Assembly: GCF_019278465.1 (NCBI RefSeq)
Contig: NZ_CP058983.1
Coordinates: 2,107,501-2,171,500 of the forward strand
Source of the DNA: Tenacibaculum sp. AHE14PA
GTDB taxonomy: Bacteria; Bacteroidota; Bacteroidia; Flavobacteriales; Flavobacteriaceae
Direction of reading: 5' to 3'
DNA length: 64,000 nt
The notes beneath the pieces are model-generated. The model saw only the letters and a list, made by a program, of their open reading frames with translations. It was not told where the DNA came from and did not search any database. A program made the position numbers and the translations under genes. Below are positions 17,231-26,900 of this stretch, piece by piece (the stretch's first letter is position 1; each line of letters opens with the position of its first letter).

Positions 17231-17922
17231 TGAATCAATTAATTAAAGTTATTATCCCTGCTTACAACGAGCAAGATTCAATAGCAAATGTCATTAACGA
17301 TATTCCATCAATTGTAGATGAAATAATTGTTATCAGCAACAACTCTACAGACGCAACAGAGCTAAATGCCAAAAACGCAGGAGCTACAGTTTTAAAAGAA
17401 AACCGAAAAGGCTATGGCTATGCTTGCTTAAAGGGAATGAATTATATTGCTGAACAAAAAAACAAACCCGATATTATTGTTTTTTTAGATGGTGATTATT
17501 CTGATTATCCTGAGCAATTAATGGAACTTGTTCATCCTATTATAAACGACAACATCGATTTTGTAATTGGTGCCCGTGTAAAAGAACTAAGAGAAAATGG
17601 CTCTATGACTCCACAACAAATATTTGGTAACTGGCTAGCTACTTCATTAATGTCTTTATTTTTTGGAGCAAAATTCACAGATCTCGGTCCGTTTAGAGCT
17701 ATTAAATACAACAAACTACTGGACTTAAATATGGAGGATAAAACTTATGGTTGGACGGTAGAAATGCAATTAAAAGCATTGAAACAGCAATTCACATATA
17801 CAGAAATTCCTATGAAATACAGAAATAGAATAGGTGTATCTAAAGTTTCAGGTACTGTAAAAGGTAGTATATTAGCGGGCGTTAAAATATTAAGTTGGAT
17901 ATTTAAATACAGTTTTAAATAA
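17230..17922 (+). CDS. GT2 family glycosyltransferase (polyprenyl-phosphate sugar synthase-like)
   Basis: A 230-residue GT-A enzyme with VIIPAYNEQDSIANVI, EIIVISNNSTDAT, the block NRKGYGYACLKGMNYI and the metal site IIVFLDGDYSDYP. The lack of membrane helices and the size match dolichyl/undecaprenyl-phosphate sugar synthases. It would charge a lipid carrier with a sugar at the inner membrane. Its start overlaps the previous stop by one base and its end overlaps the next start in the same TAATG fashion. The lipid-linked sugar could be used by the GT-C enzyme two genes downstream. Confidence 0.9.
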   Translation: MNQLIKVIIPAYNEQDSIANVINDIPSIVDEIIVISNNSTDATELNAKNAGATVLKENRKGYGYACLKGMNYIAEQKNKPDIIVFLDGDYSDYPEQLMELVHPIINDNIDFVIGARVKELRENGSMTPQQIFGNWLATSLMSLFFGAKFTDLGPFRAIKYNKLLDLNMEDKTYGWTVEMQLKALKQQFTYTEIPMKYRNRIGVSKVSGTVKGSILAGVKILSWIFKYSFK

Positions 17923-19412
17923 TGGTTGTAGAGTATATTATAATAGTGATTTATGCTATTTCGTTAATTTTAATTTTTATGTATGCTTTGGCGCAATTAA
18001 ACTTATTGTTTAATTACTTAAAGGCTCAAAAAAAAGAAGATAACTCTCCTAAGTTCGATTTCTCTAAATCCTCAGAAGTTCCTTTTGTAACCATTCAATT
18101 GCCTGTATTTAACGAGTTATATGTAATGGAACGTTTGTTAACTAACATTGCAAAAATTAAATATCCGAATGAAAAATTAGAAATTCAGGTTTTAGATGAT
18201 TCTACAGATGAATCAGTAATTTCTACTGCTAAGCATATTGCTCAACTTCAAGAAACTGGATTAGACATTGTACACATCCGAAGAGAAAATCGCCAAGGAT
18301 TTAAAGCAGGAGCTTTAAAAGAAGGTTTGGAAGTTGCCAAAGGAGAATTCATTGTTATTTTTGATGCTGATTTTTTACCACAAGAAAATTGGTTAGAACA
18401 AACAATTCCGTATTTTAAAAACCCTGAAATTGGCGTAGTACAAACTCGCTGGGGGCATATCAATAGAAATTATTCAACCTTAACTAAAATCCAAGCATTT
18501 GCCTTAGATGCTCATTTTTCTTTAGAACAAGTTGGTAGAAATAGTAAAGGTCATTTTATTAACTTTAACGGAACAGCTGGTGCATGGCGTAAAGAATGTA
18601 TTTTAGATGCCGGAAACTGGGAAGGAGATACCTTAACCGAAGATATTGACTTGAGTTATAGAGCACAGCTTAAAAACTGGAAGTTTAAATATTTAGAACA
18701 TGTTGAAACTCCTGCAGAACTTCCTGTTGTTATTAGTGCAGCAAGAACCCAACAATTTCGTTGGAATAAGGGTGGCGCAGAGAATTTTCAGAAAATGGGA
18801 AAACGCATTATTTTAAATAAAAACGTTTCTGCAAAAACTAAAATTCACGGACTTTTACACCTACTAAACAGCTCTATGTTTACCTGTATTTTTTTAGTTG
18901 CTGTTTTAAGTATTCCGATGTTATACATTAAAAATGAATATACTCATTTAAAACCTTTCTTTTACGTGATGAGTTTTTTCGTTTTAAGTTCTATCATATT
19001 TTTTATCTGTTATTGGTTTATGTATAAAAAAAATAACGGCGGCGGATTTAAAAATTTTATAAAATACATTGGTGCTTTCTTTACATTTTTTACCATTGTA
19101 ATGGGCTTTTCTTTACACAATACCATTGCTGTTTTAGAAGGTCATTTTGGTAAGAAAAGTGAATTTGTTCGTACACCAAAATTTAATATAAAAACACTTA
19201 AAGACGGTTGGAAAAACAATAAATACGTAAGAACAAAAGTTTCTTTAAACGTAATTATTGAGGGATTATTAACATTGTATTTTATCTTTGGTATGTATAG
19301 TGCTTTTGTTGTTGGTAACCAAGATGGTGATTTCGGTTTATTTCCTTTTCATTTGATGTTAACTATCGGATTTGGATACGTTTTTTTTAAATCACTTTTT
19401 TCTAAAGCCTAA
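17922..19412 (+). CDS. Processive-type membrane glycosyltransferase (GT2, cellulose-synthase-like)
   Basis: A 496-residue protein with one N-terminal and four or more C-terminal membrane helices around a GT2 domain. The D,D,D,QxxRW set is present: FVTIQLPVFNEL, EIQVLDDSTD, FIVIFDADFLP, TLTEDIDLSYRA and QQFRWNKGG. This layout is shared by cellulose/glucomannan synthases and bacterial glycolipid synthases. The acceptor is unknown. There is no PilZ domain or BcsB-like neighbour, which argues against cellulose. It is coupled on both sides by TAATG overlaps. Confidence 0.92.
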   Translation: MVVEYIIIVIYAISLILIFMYALAQLNLLFNYLKAQKKEDNSPKFDFSKSSEVPFVTIQLPVFNELYVMERLLTNIAKIKYPNEKLEIQVLDDSTDESVISTAKHIAQLQETGLDIVHIRRENRQGFKAGALKEGLEVAKGEFIVIFDADFLPQENWLEQTIPYFKNPEIGVVQTRWGHINRNYSTLTKIQAFALDAHFSLEQVGRNSKGHFINFNGTAGAWRKECILDAGNWEGDTLTEDIDLSYRAQLKNWKFKYLEHVETPAELPVVISAARTQQFRWNKGGAENFQKMGKRIILNKNVSAKTKIHGLLHLLNSSMFTCIFLVAVLSIPMLYIKNEYTHLKPFFYVMSFFVLSSIIFFICYWFMYKKNNGGGFKNFIKYIGAFFTFFTIVMGFSLHNTIAVLEGHFGKKSEFVRTPKFNIKTLKDGWKNNKYVRTKVSLNVIIEGLLTLYFIFGMYSAFVVGNQDGDFGLFPFHLMLTIGFGYVFFKSLFSKA

Positions 19413-20797
19413 TGCTTTTCTGGAAAAAATATAGCTCGCTACTACTAACTTTTATTAGTGGTATCCTTTATTTTTTATTTGCTTATTTTTTAGAAAGAAC
19501 TGAATTTTCGAAGTTACTTTTTTTGTGGTTTTCTTTATTTTTGATCACCTACTTTTTATGGAAAAACAATAAAAACAACTTTATACTTTTAGCCAGTATT
19601 TCAATTTTATTTCGATTGATCTTTCTTGTTGCTACTCCAAATTTATCACAAGATTTTTATAGATTTATTTGGGATGGAAGAATGATTTTAGAAGGATTAA
19701 ATCCGTATTTATCATTACCCAAAACATTTATAGAACAACAAACATATCCTATAAACCAAGCTGTTGATTTATACAAAGGAATGGGTACAATGAACGGAAG
19801 TCATTTCACCAATTATCCACCTATAAATCAATTATGTTTTTTAATTGCGGCTATTTTCGCTAACAAAAGCATTTTAGGCAGTGTAGTTATAATGCGTGTT
19901 ATTATAATTTTGGCTGATGTAGGAATACTTTACTTCGGAAAAAAACTATTAGAAAAACTAAAATTACCAATTCATAACATTTTTTTATACATTTTAAATC
20001 CGTTTATAATTATTGAGATGACGGGCAACTTGCATTTTGAACCTGTAATGTTGTTCTTTTTAGTGTGGAGTTTATACAAATTACAACAACGAAAATGGAT
20101 TTGGGCTGCAATACTGCTAGCTTGTTCGGTTTCTGTAAAATTAGTTCCTTTACTGTTCTTACCATTGTTTTTACAATGGTTTATAAGCCCTTTACACACA
20201 AATAACAAAAAAATTATTAGATGGATTGGCTTTAAATTTCGTCCAAAAGAATTACTAAAACTAATTTGTTTTTATCTGGTAGTTATAACAGTTACACTTT
20301 TATTGTTTCTTCCTTTTTACACCTCAGAATTAATTACCAACTACTCTAATTCTGTAGGGTTATGGTTTAGGAATTTCGAATTTAATGCTAGTTTTTACTA
20401 TATAGCTAGAGAGATTGGGTATCTATTTAGAGGTTATAATGAAATTGCCGTAATCGGTAAAATAATGCCGATTTTAACCATTTTATTTTTAATTAGTATC
20501 ACTTTTATCAGAAATAATAAAACGTTTACACAATTACTAACAGCCATGTTATTTGGCTTGTCTTTTTATTATTTTACAGCAACAACAATGCATCCTTGGT
20601 ATATTGCTACACTTTTAATTTTATCACTATTTACAAAATATCGATTCCCTGTAATTTGGAGTATCGTAATTATTTTTAGTTATCAAGCATACGCAAATCA
20701 ACCTTGGAAAGAAAACCTTTGGTTTGTTGCTTTAGAATATATAGTTGTATACGGTTTTTTGTACTGGGAATTGTACATAAAAAAACCCACTCAATAA
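19412..20797 (+). CDS. GT-C type polyprenyl-phosphate-sugar glycosyltransferase
   Basis: A 461-residue protein with 11-13 hydrophobic segments. An early external loop carries the acidic motif NLSQDFYRFIWDGRMILEG, the position of the catalytic aspartates in GT-C enzymes such as the GT87/MptA-B group. It most likely takes a sugar, perhaps mannose, from polyprenyl phosphate on the periplasmic face. It is the last gene of the four-gene coupled unit. Its final codons and stop lie inside a hairpin that ends transcription from the opposite strand. Confidence 0.85.
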   Translation: MLFWKKYSSLLLTFISGILYFLFAYFLERTEFSKLLFLWFSLFLITYFLWKNNKNNFILLASISILFRLIFLVATPNLSQDFYRFIWDGRMILEGLNPYLSLPKTFIEQQTYPINQAVDLYKGMGTMNGSHFTNYPPINQLCFLIAAIFANKSILGSVVIMRVIIILADVGILYFGKKLLEKLKLPIHNIFLYILNPFIIIEMTGNLHFEPVMLFFLVWSLYKLQQRKWIWAAILLACSVSVKLVPLLFLPLFLQWFISPLHTNNKKIIRWIGFKFRPKELLKLICFYLVVITVTLLLFLPFYTSELITNYSNSVGLWFRNFEFNASFYYIAREIGYLFRGYNEIAVIGKIMPILTILFLISITFIRNNKTFTQLLTAMLFGLSFYYFTATTMHPWYIATLLILSLFTKYRFPVIWSIVIIFSYQAYANQPWKENLWFVALEYIVVYGFLYWELYIKKPTQ

Positions 20798-20809
20798 ATT
20801 GAGTGGGAA
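20784..20809 (-). terminator. Terminator for the acetyltransferase gene, overlapping the GT-C stop codon
   Basis: CCCACTCAAT and ATTGAGTGGG are separated by two bases. On the minus strand the hairpin is followed by seven T, so it best terminates the minus-strand acetyltransferase gene about 120 bases away. The left arm encodes the last residues (PTQ) of the GT-C enzyme. Confidence 0.65.
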
Positions 20810-20925
20810 AAATTGCTATGAAAAAGAAAAAGTAGTGGTTTTAAAGCCACTAATCAAATATAGATAACTAGTTTCTTTTAAACAAATACTTTTTAATAAA
20901 AATTAACCTTTAATTTACATTTAAG

Positions 20926-21507
20926 TTACACTCTTATTACTTTATTATTTTTTAATTTATATTGTTGTTTACTTTCTATACATAGCGCATCTCCATTATC
21001 ATTAAATTCTAATCGATGCCCGTATTCACTAACCCAACCTATTTGCTTTGATGGATTACCAACAACCAGCGCATATGGTAACACTTGCTTTGTAACCACA
21101 GCTCCTGCACCAACGAATGCATATTCACCAATATCATTACCACAAACTATAGTTGCATTAGCGCCAATACTAGCGCCTTTTTTAACCGTAGTTTTTAAAT
21201 ACTCATCTTGCCTTTTAATAGCACTTCTAGGGTTAATAACATTTGTAAAAACCATCGATGGACCTAAGAAAACATCATTTTCGCAAATAACACCTGTGTA
21301 AATAGATACATTGTTTTGAACCTTTACATTGTTTCCTAAGACTACCTTTGGTGAAACTACCACATTTTGACCTATATTACACTTATTACCAATTTTACAA
21401 TTTGACATGATATGGCTAAAATGCCAAATTTTGGTTTCTGAACCTATACTACAGTTATCATCTATTACCGCTGTTTCGTGCGCAAAAAAGTTTTTTGTTG
21501 TATTCAT
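20926..21507 (-). CDS. Left-handed beta-helix acetyltransferase (WbpD/WlbB-like)
   Basis: A 193-residue hexapeptide-repeat protein. Repeats such as [42 protein letters not shown] and [28 protein letters not shown] build the beta-helix. The block IWHFSHIM holds the catalytic histidine expected in UDP-2-acetamido-3-amino-glucuronate N-acetyltransferases. It would acetylate a nucleotide-linked amino sugar for O-antigen-like glycans. No aminotransferase or dehydrogenase partner is adjacent. It stands alone between two terminators. Confidence 0.88.
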   Translation of the reverse strand: MNTTKNFFAHETAVIDDNCSIGSETKIWHFSHIMSNCKIGNKCNIGQNVVVSPKVVLGNNVKVQNNVSIYTGVICENDVFLGPSMVFTNVINPRSAIKRQDEYLKTTVKKGASIGANATIVCGNDIGEYAFVGAGAVVTKQVLPYALVVGNPSKQIGWVSEYGHRLEFNDNGDALCIESKQQYKLKNNKVIRV

Positions 21508-21520
21508 ACTAACAAAAATA

Positions 21521-21549
21521 AAAAACTCAACCTAAATAGTTGAGTTTTT
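21521..21549 (-). terminator. Terminator after the first TonB gene
   Basis: AAAAACTCAAC and GTTGAGTTTTT flank a seven-base loop just past the stop of the minus-strand tonB gene. It is symmetric, so it may work both ways. Confidence 0.8.
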
Positions 21550-21553
21550 AACT

Positions 21554-22297
21554 TTATTCTACATTAAAAGTAATAGGTAAAGTATATTTTACTTTAACAG
21601 GAGTATTATTTTGCTTTCCTGGTGTAAATTTTGGAATTTTACGCACCACTTTATTTGTTTCTTTTTCTAATCTTTTATGTGGAGCTCTAATTTTTACATC
21701 AGATATAACACCAGATTTATCAATTATAAACTGCGTAAATATTTTATATTTCCCCGACCTTAACCCTACATCTTGTGCTAATTCTACATTAAAATAACGC
21801 TGAACATGTTGTTGAATTTTCTTCTCAAAACATTTTTTATTTTCTTCTTCGGATAAACCTTCACAACCTTTAAAAACGGGTCTGTTTTGAACGTTATTTA
21901 TAGACATCGTATTTTCAACTGAAGGAATTACTGTTGGAGCTGTTTTTTTTGGAACTACAACTGTCTCTGGTTTATCATCAACTGGTATTTTTATTAATGT
22001 TTCAACAAGCTTCTCAGTGTTTTTTACAATTTTGGGTGGAGCAATTGTTTTAATAACTTGTTTCTCTACCACTTTCTTTACCTTCTTTTCGATTTTTTTA
22101 ATAACAACAGGTCGCGAAAATGTAAATACGGTTTCTAATGTATCATGATTTGTAAAGATTGCTACATTTAAATCTTTCTCTGTTTCATGTTCTAATGAAA
22201 CAAAAACTATAAATAATGTAAGTACTAAACCTAATTGCGTAAAAATTGATGAGAATTTTTCTAATTGTTTTCTTGGATTCTTTTTTTCTTCTTTCAT
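21554..22297 (-). CDS. tonB: TonB family energy transducer (basic linker)
   Basis: A 247-residue protein: short cytoplasmic N-terminus, one membrane helix (IFTQLGLVLTLFIVFVSL), a periplasmic linker and a C-terminal TonB domain ending VKYTLPITFNVE. It couples the proton motive force to outer-membrane receptors through ExbBD. The linker is rich in lysine and valine (KKIEKKVKKVVEKQV). It is a tandem paralogue of the next gene upstream and shares the GC(E/T)G-x-C pair and the FNVE end. A terminator separates them, so they are probably separately transcribed. The exbBD genes are not in the window. Confidence 0.9.
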   Translation of the reverse strand: MKEEKKNPRKQLEKFSSIFTQLGLVLTLFIVFVSLEHETEKDLNVAIFTNHDTLETVFTFSRPVVIKKIEKKVKKVVEKQVIKTIAPPKIVKNTEKLVETLIKIPVDDKPETVVVPKKTAPTVIPSVENTMSINNVQNRPVFKGCEGLSEEENKKCFEKKIQQHVQRYFNVELAQDVGLRSGKYKIFTQFIIDKSGVISDVKIRAPHKRLEKETNKVVRKIPKFTPGKQNNTPVKVKYTLPITFNVE

Positions 22298-22350
22298 AGT
22301 TCTTAATTTTTTAAGTTAATACTATGTTAAAACCAAGAAGTGTGCCAATA

Positions 22351-22385
22351 AAAAAAGCAATCCAAATCGGATTGCTTTCTTTATT
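22351..22385 (-). terminator. Terminator after the second TonB gene
   Basis: AAAGCAATCC and GGATTGCTTT flank a five-base loop. On the minus strand T-rich sequence follows. It sits between the two tonB paralogues. Confidence 0.8.
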
Positions 22386-22403
22386 TTTATTTTGTAAGTT
22401 AAC

Positions 22404-23126
22404 TTACTCTACATTAAAAGTAATAGGTAATGTATACCCTACTCTTACTGGTCTACCTCTTTGTCTACCTGGTTTCATTTTAGGAATTTTATTCGCTATA
22501 CGAATAGCTTCCTTTTTTAACCTTGGGTGAGGAGCTCTTGCGTTTACACTAGTAATAGAACCATCTTTATCAATTTTAAATTGAACATAAATTCTTTTTT
22601 TACCTGGTGCTAAACCTAACTCATTTGCTAATTCTGCATCAAAATAACGCTGAACGTGCTTTCTTAATTGTTTGTTTAAACAAGCTTTCTTTTCTGCTTT
22701 TGAACCAGTACATCCTGGGTAAATTGGCACTTCTTCAATAATAGAAAAAGGTACATCCTCTACGAAAACTTCTTCTTCAACTGCCTCTTCAATGTCTTCA
22801 ACTACAATTTCTTCAGATTCATCTGTTTCAGTAGATTCGATAATAGTTTCTTCAACTTCCTTCTCGTCTTCTACGATTTCAATTTTTTCTGGTGCTGGTG
22901 GTGGTGGTGTATTTGGCTTTGGCTTTGGTGGCTCTACAATAAGCTCTATTGTTTCTTCTTCAATTTCAGAAGCCATATTAGCCATTCCTAAATCTCCGTA
23001 TTGCTTATCATATGTTTTGTTTTCAATTGCAACATATGTTATAAATAATGCTAAAACCAAACCTAACTGCATAAACAGTTTACTATAATTCTCTAAGTTT
23101 GACTTTGGATTTTTCTTAATTTCCAT
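22404..23126 (-). CDS. tonB: TonB family energy transducer (acidic linker)
   Basis: A 240-residue TonB with one helix (KLFMQLGLVLALFITYVAI), a Pro-rich stretch (EPPKPKPNTPPPPAPEK) and a very acidic linker (glutamate-rich, about residues 70-130). The C-terminal TonB domain ends VGYTLPITFNVE. It performs the same job as its tandem paralogue, but with opposite linker charge. It follows vanZ on the same strand after a 72-base gap, at the end of the conserved ruvA-sprA-gcvH-vanZ block. This is the longer-established form in related genomes, as I recall. Confidence 0.92.
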   Translation of the reverse strand: MEIKKNPKSNLENYSKLFMQLGLVLALFITYVAIENKTYDKQYGDLGMANMASEIEEETIELIVEPPKPKPNTPPPPAPEKIEIVEDEKEVEETIIESTETDESEEIVVEDIEEAVEEEVFVEDVPFSIIEEVPIYPGCTGSKAEKKACLNKQLRKHVQRYFDAELANELGLAPGKKRIYVQFKIDKDGSITSVNARAPHPRLKKEAIRIANKIPKMKPGRQRGRPVRVGYTLPITFNVE

Positions 23127-23198
23127 CGTAAATATTTTTTAATAGTTCGCTAATTTAATTAAATTATTTTAACTTTTACAAGCTAATTCTTTAAATAG

Positions 23199-23567
23199 CT
23201 ATATTTTTCTTAAAAAAAGAAAGTAAACAATATAAGCTATTAAAATACCCGTCGTATTTGCCACAATATCTAAAACATCACCTGATCGGTATGTTGTTAC
23301 TATAACTTGAAGAGCTTCAATAATTATGCCGTAAATAAAGCAACAAAAAACAATACTATATTCATTGATTTTTGTTTTTTTAAAAGCTATTAAACAAATA
23401 AATGTTAAAATAAAATAAGCAAGTGCATGCTCGTATTTATCCAAATTATTTATTTGAATTGGTTGCTTTCCAATGTTTATTAAGCTAAGAATAGCAATAC
23501 TAATTGCAATTAGTATTGCTATTCCTACTAAATTATCCCTTAATAAGTTCTTGATACGCTTCAGCAC
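23199..23567 (-). CDS. VanZ-family membrane protein
   Basis: A 122-residue protein with four hydrophobic segments and the VanZ-type motif [15 protein letters not shown] around residue 40. Its later acidic position lies in the [12 protein letters not shown] loop. VanZ-like proteins are of unknown biochemical function; one member alters teicoplanin resistance. The start is GTG, 35 bases inside the end of gcvH, and no ATG is available in the first third of the frame. Overlap with gcvH suggests translational coupling. Confidence 0.82.
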   Translation of the reverse strand: MLKRIKNLLRDNLVGIAILIAISIAILSLINIGKQPIQINNLDKYEHALAYFILTFICLIAFKKTKINEYSIVFCCFIYGIIIEALQVIVTTYRSGDVLDIVANTTGILIAYIVYFLFLRKI

Positions 23568-23913
23568 TTAATAAATCAGGTATTTGTGAATCATCCGATA
23601 ATTTAACTTTTATCATCCATCCATCACCATAAGGATCAGAATTTACTAATTCTGGTTCGTCTTCTAAAGCTTCGTTAAACTCAATTACTTCTCCAGATAA
23701 AGGCATAAAAAGATCAGATACTGTTTTAACAGCTTCTACTGAACCAAAAACCTCTTCAATATCTAAAGATTCATCTAAAGTATCAACGTCTACATATACA
23801 ATATCACCTAGCTCTCCTTGTGCAAAAGAGGTAATACCAATTGTAGCTACACCTTCTTCTATCTTAACCCATTCGTGGTCTTTCGTGTATTTTAATTCTG
23901 ATGGAATGTTCAT
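23533..23913 (-). CDS. gcvH: Glycine cleavage system H protein
   Basis: A 126-residue lipoyl carrier that shuttles the aminomethyl group between the P, T and L proteins of glycine cleavage. The lipoylated lysine is Lys63 in [16 protein letters not shown]. The start [15 protein letters not shown] is typical. The P, T and L genes are not nearby, which is normal for this phylum. It lies 24 bases after sprA and overlaps vanZ by 35 bases, so it is probably read from the ruvA-sprA transcript. Confidence 0.96.
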   Translation of the reverse strand: MNIPSELKYTKDHEWVKIEEGVATIGITSFAQGELGDIVYVDVDTLDESLDIEEVFGSVEAVKTVSDLFMPLSGEVIEFNEALEDEPELVNSDPYGDGWMIKVKLSDDSQIPDLLSAEAYQELIKG

Positions 23914-23937
23914 TGTACTATTTTTATTGTGTTTGTT

Positions 23938-26900
23938 TTAATTTCCTAAATTGTAAATAATATTTATCCCTGCATTGATTGACTGTCTTGGAAAAGTAGT
24001 TGAAACAGCATATTGAAACGTTTGATGATTGTAATAAAACGATGCTGTTAAACTGCTACTTAAATTATAATCGGCTATAAATTTTAATCCGAATAATTTT
24101 TCTCCTCCTGTTATTTGACTATTTTCTTCATCAACGCTACGTATTAAGGTTAAATTATCCCTCAAAGATACGTCAGCTCTTAGGTTTATATCTCCTTTTA
24201 ATGTTTCTTTTTTTCCTGTAAATCGCGTTACAAATTTAACATCTCTAATCTTATAACCAAAACCTACAACATATTCTGTTCCTCTAATATCAGTTAAGGT
24301 ATTGTTATTAAAGTTTAATGTTAAACTTCTATCTCTTCTTATTTCCCCTTTAAATGAAAATGAATTTTTCATCCTAAAATCAACTTTCATTAATGGTGAA
24401 AACTCATCTATTAAAGTTGCCGACGAAAGTAATAGTTCTGGCTGATAATTACCAGAAGTATTTGTATTTGTTGCTAAATTTGTTGAATCGTACTGTAAAT
24501 TATTGGTGTAGTTACCTATTGTATAAGACGATTTGTAACCATGTGATAGTGTAAAAGATGAAAAAGTCTTTTTAAACCACTTATACTTCATAAAACCATT
24601 AAAACGCATTGTCCAATTCGGAATTGGTATATTTTTAAAAATACCTGTACTTACCGAATTTGCATCGTTACCTGAATATGCTGCAATAAAGGCTGGCAAC
24701 ATTGCTTGCTGACCGTTTTCTTTAAATCCGCTTACGGGTTGATCTGTAGTTGCTAACCTATTAGCAATTGTACTCCTGTTTGATAAGAAATTTTGATATA
24801 ACACCTCGCTATCTGTAAAAACAGTACCCAACATAAAGTGACTAATGCTATAATTACCTGTTTCAAAAGCTTTAATGTTCGGGTCTTGCTCAAATCCTCC
24901 ATTCCCATCAGAAATGATATCTAATTGCTGATTTAAATTACTTGTTTGAATCCTAGTTCCAATTAAATCTATCGTTAAATTTTTAAAAGGTTTTACAGAA
25001 ACATTATAATCTAATTTTTTGAATCTTGTTTTACCATAATTCTTGTTATAATAAGGTTGATTTTCGTCAGTCTGACTTGTTCTTGTAACCAACCATCCGT
25101 TTTCGATAGCTGTATTTAAAATATCTGTTTGACTACCAAATACAAATCCTAATGAAGGTGCTGTACTACCGTCATAACTATTTCTTCCTAAAAATCCTAC
25201 CGATGGTTTGTATCCTTGTAATAAAGTTCCGTTGTTTTGAGTATAACTAATTTTTGCTCTCTTTACCGATGTTAATACATCATACATTCCCTTCATTACT
25301 TTATGACCAAAAGAAGCGTTCTTCTTTAATTTGGCTCTTCCTTTAGATGTTTTATCACCCCCTAAAGTTGCTGTTCCTTTTTTAACAGGTTTCTTTTTGG
25401 TTCCTTTTAGTAATAGCTTATCTAACTTTAAGGTTTTATAAAAACGACCAAAATCTATATTTGTATTTAAATTATGGGTGTTTGCATTCTGAATCATATT
25501 ACCAACCACATCTACATAACTTACATTATCTCCGTTTGGTAAATCTAAATTACTTTGTGAACTCGCTTTCCAATCAAAATCTGCTGTATAACTATAATCT
25601 GCACTTAAAAAATTTAAATATGGTAACTTACTAAGTGGCAATTTATACGTTGCATTTAATTTTTGATGATAGTTATCAGGCCTACCAACAGTAAAAAATT
25701 GATCATAAATCTCTAACTCTTCATCATCTCCAAAACTATCGTAAATATAATTGTTAGTTGCATTAAAGTTTAGCTGAAGCGATTTTGTTAAATCAAATCC
25801 AATCGTATAATCCCAATTAAATAAAAACCTACGTTGCACTAATTCTGGTTGTGCTGTTAGTCCTTCAATTAAATTTCTAGATTGTTGCGAGTTATAATTT
25901 CTATTAATTCTCGAATTAAGTGCTATCGTTTTAGGTACTGGATTAAAATTAAGATCTTTTATAAATCGCAAGTATTTATTATTAAATTTTTTTGATTTTT
26001 TAAAGGGTTCTATAACAAAAGGCTTAAAGTTAAAATTATAACTTGCTCCCGCCATTACATTTTTATTTTCGAATTTTTCGATATTATAATCCTTATGAAA
26101 CTCTTCATTATGAGCATATGAAGCAGAAAAATTTTCTACATCATAAAACTTTGGTGTTTTTTTGCTCTTCGGATTTTTATTCTTTTTTACATTGATAAAA
26201 CTAATGCTTTTTCTTCGTGTATAGTCTTGTGCATTTTCACTGTTAGGATTTTTATCTAAAGCATCTTCTAATTCCACATCCTGAAACTGAGGATCGTATT
26301 TAGGGTCCCTAAATTCTTCACCATAGCTATAACTCATAGGTATTTGCATATTCCAATCTTGCGGCATCATTTTACCTAACTGAATATTGGTTGCAACACT
26401 ATATTGTTTAATTTCCTCTATACTTCTTTGCTGAACTCTATCTTCAACATTACCAAAACCAATGGTAGACATTCTTCCTGCTAAAGACAAGTCCATTACA
26501 TCGGCAAGATTTGCATCTGCATTTACAACAGCTGCCCAACCACCTTTATTATCAAAACCTACCGCACGTAATTCATTAAACCAAACCTCTACTGTTTTAT
26601 CTGAATTAGATACGTTTTTAACACCCAGCATTACAGTTCTTACTTGCGCCAATGTTGGGTTTCCTTTTACTGATATTTTTAAACCATTAGAACTTGTTGC
26701 TGAAAATATATCTGTTATACTTGTTCCAACACCTGTTGGCCTTTCTATTTTTAAATTTGCTAATTCTTCTAAAGGCACTTCTAAATTATTTGCCTCAGGC
26801 CAAACATCTAAAGAGGTTGCTCTAGAGGTTGATAATGTTAATGGTTTTTCAATTTCGTAATAGTTATCATTTAAATCGGTTCCTAAACGAATTACAGCAA

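Noticed and set aside
22792..23088. A 98-codon serine-rich frame opposite the second tonB gene
   Set aside because: It is the mirror of the acidic linker codons of tonB; low-complexity shadow.
26462..26860. A 132-codon frame opposite sprA, and three shorter ones on the same strand between 27.8 and 31.2 kb
   Set aside because: All lie wholly or mostly within sprA on the other strand, with no promoter or family match.
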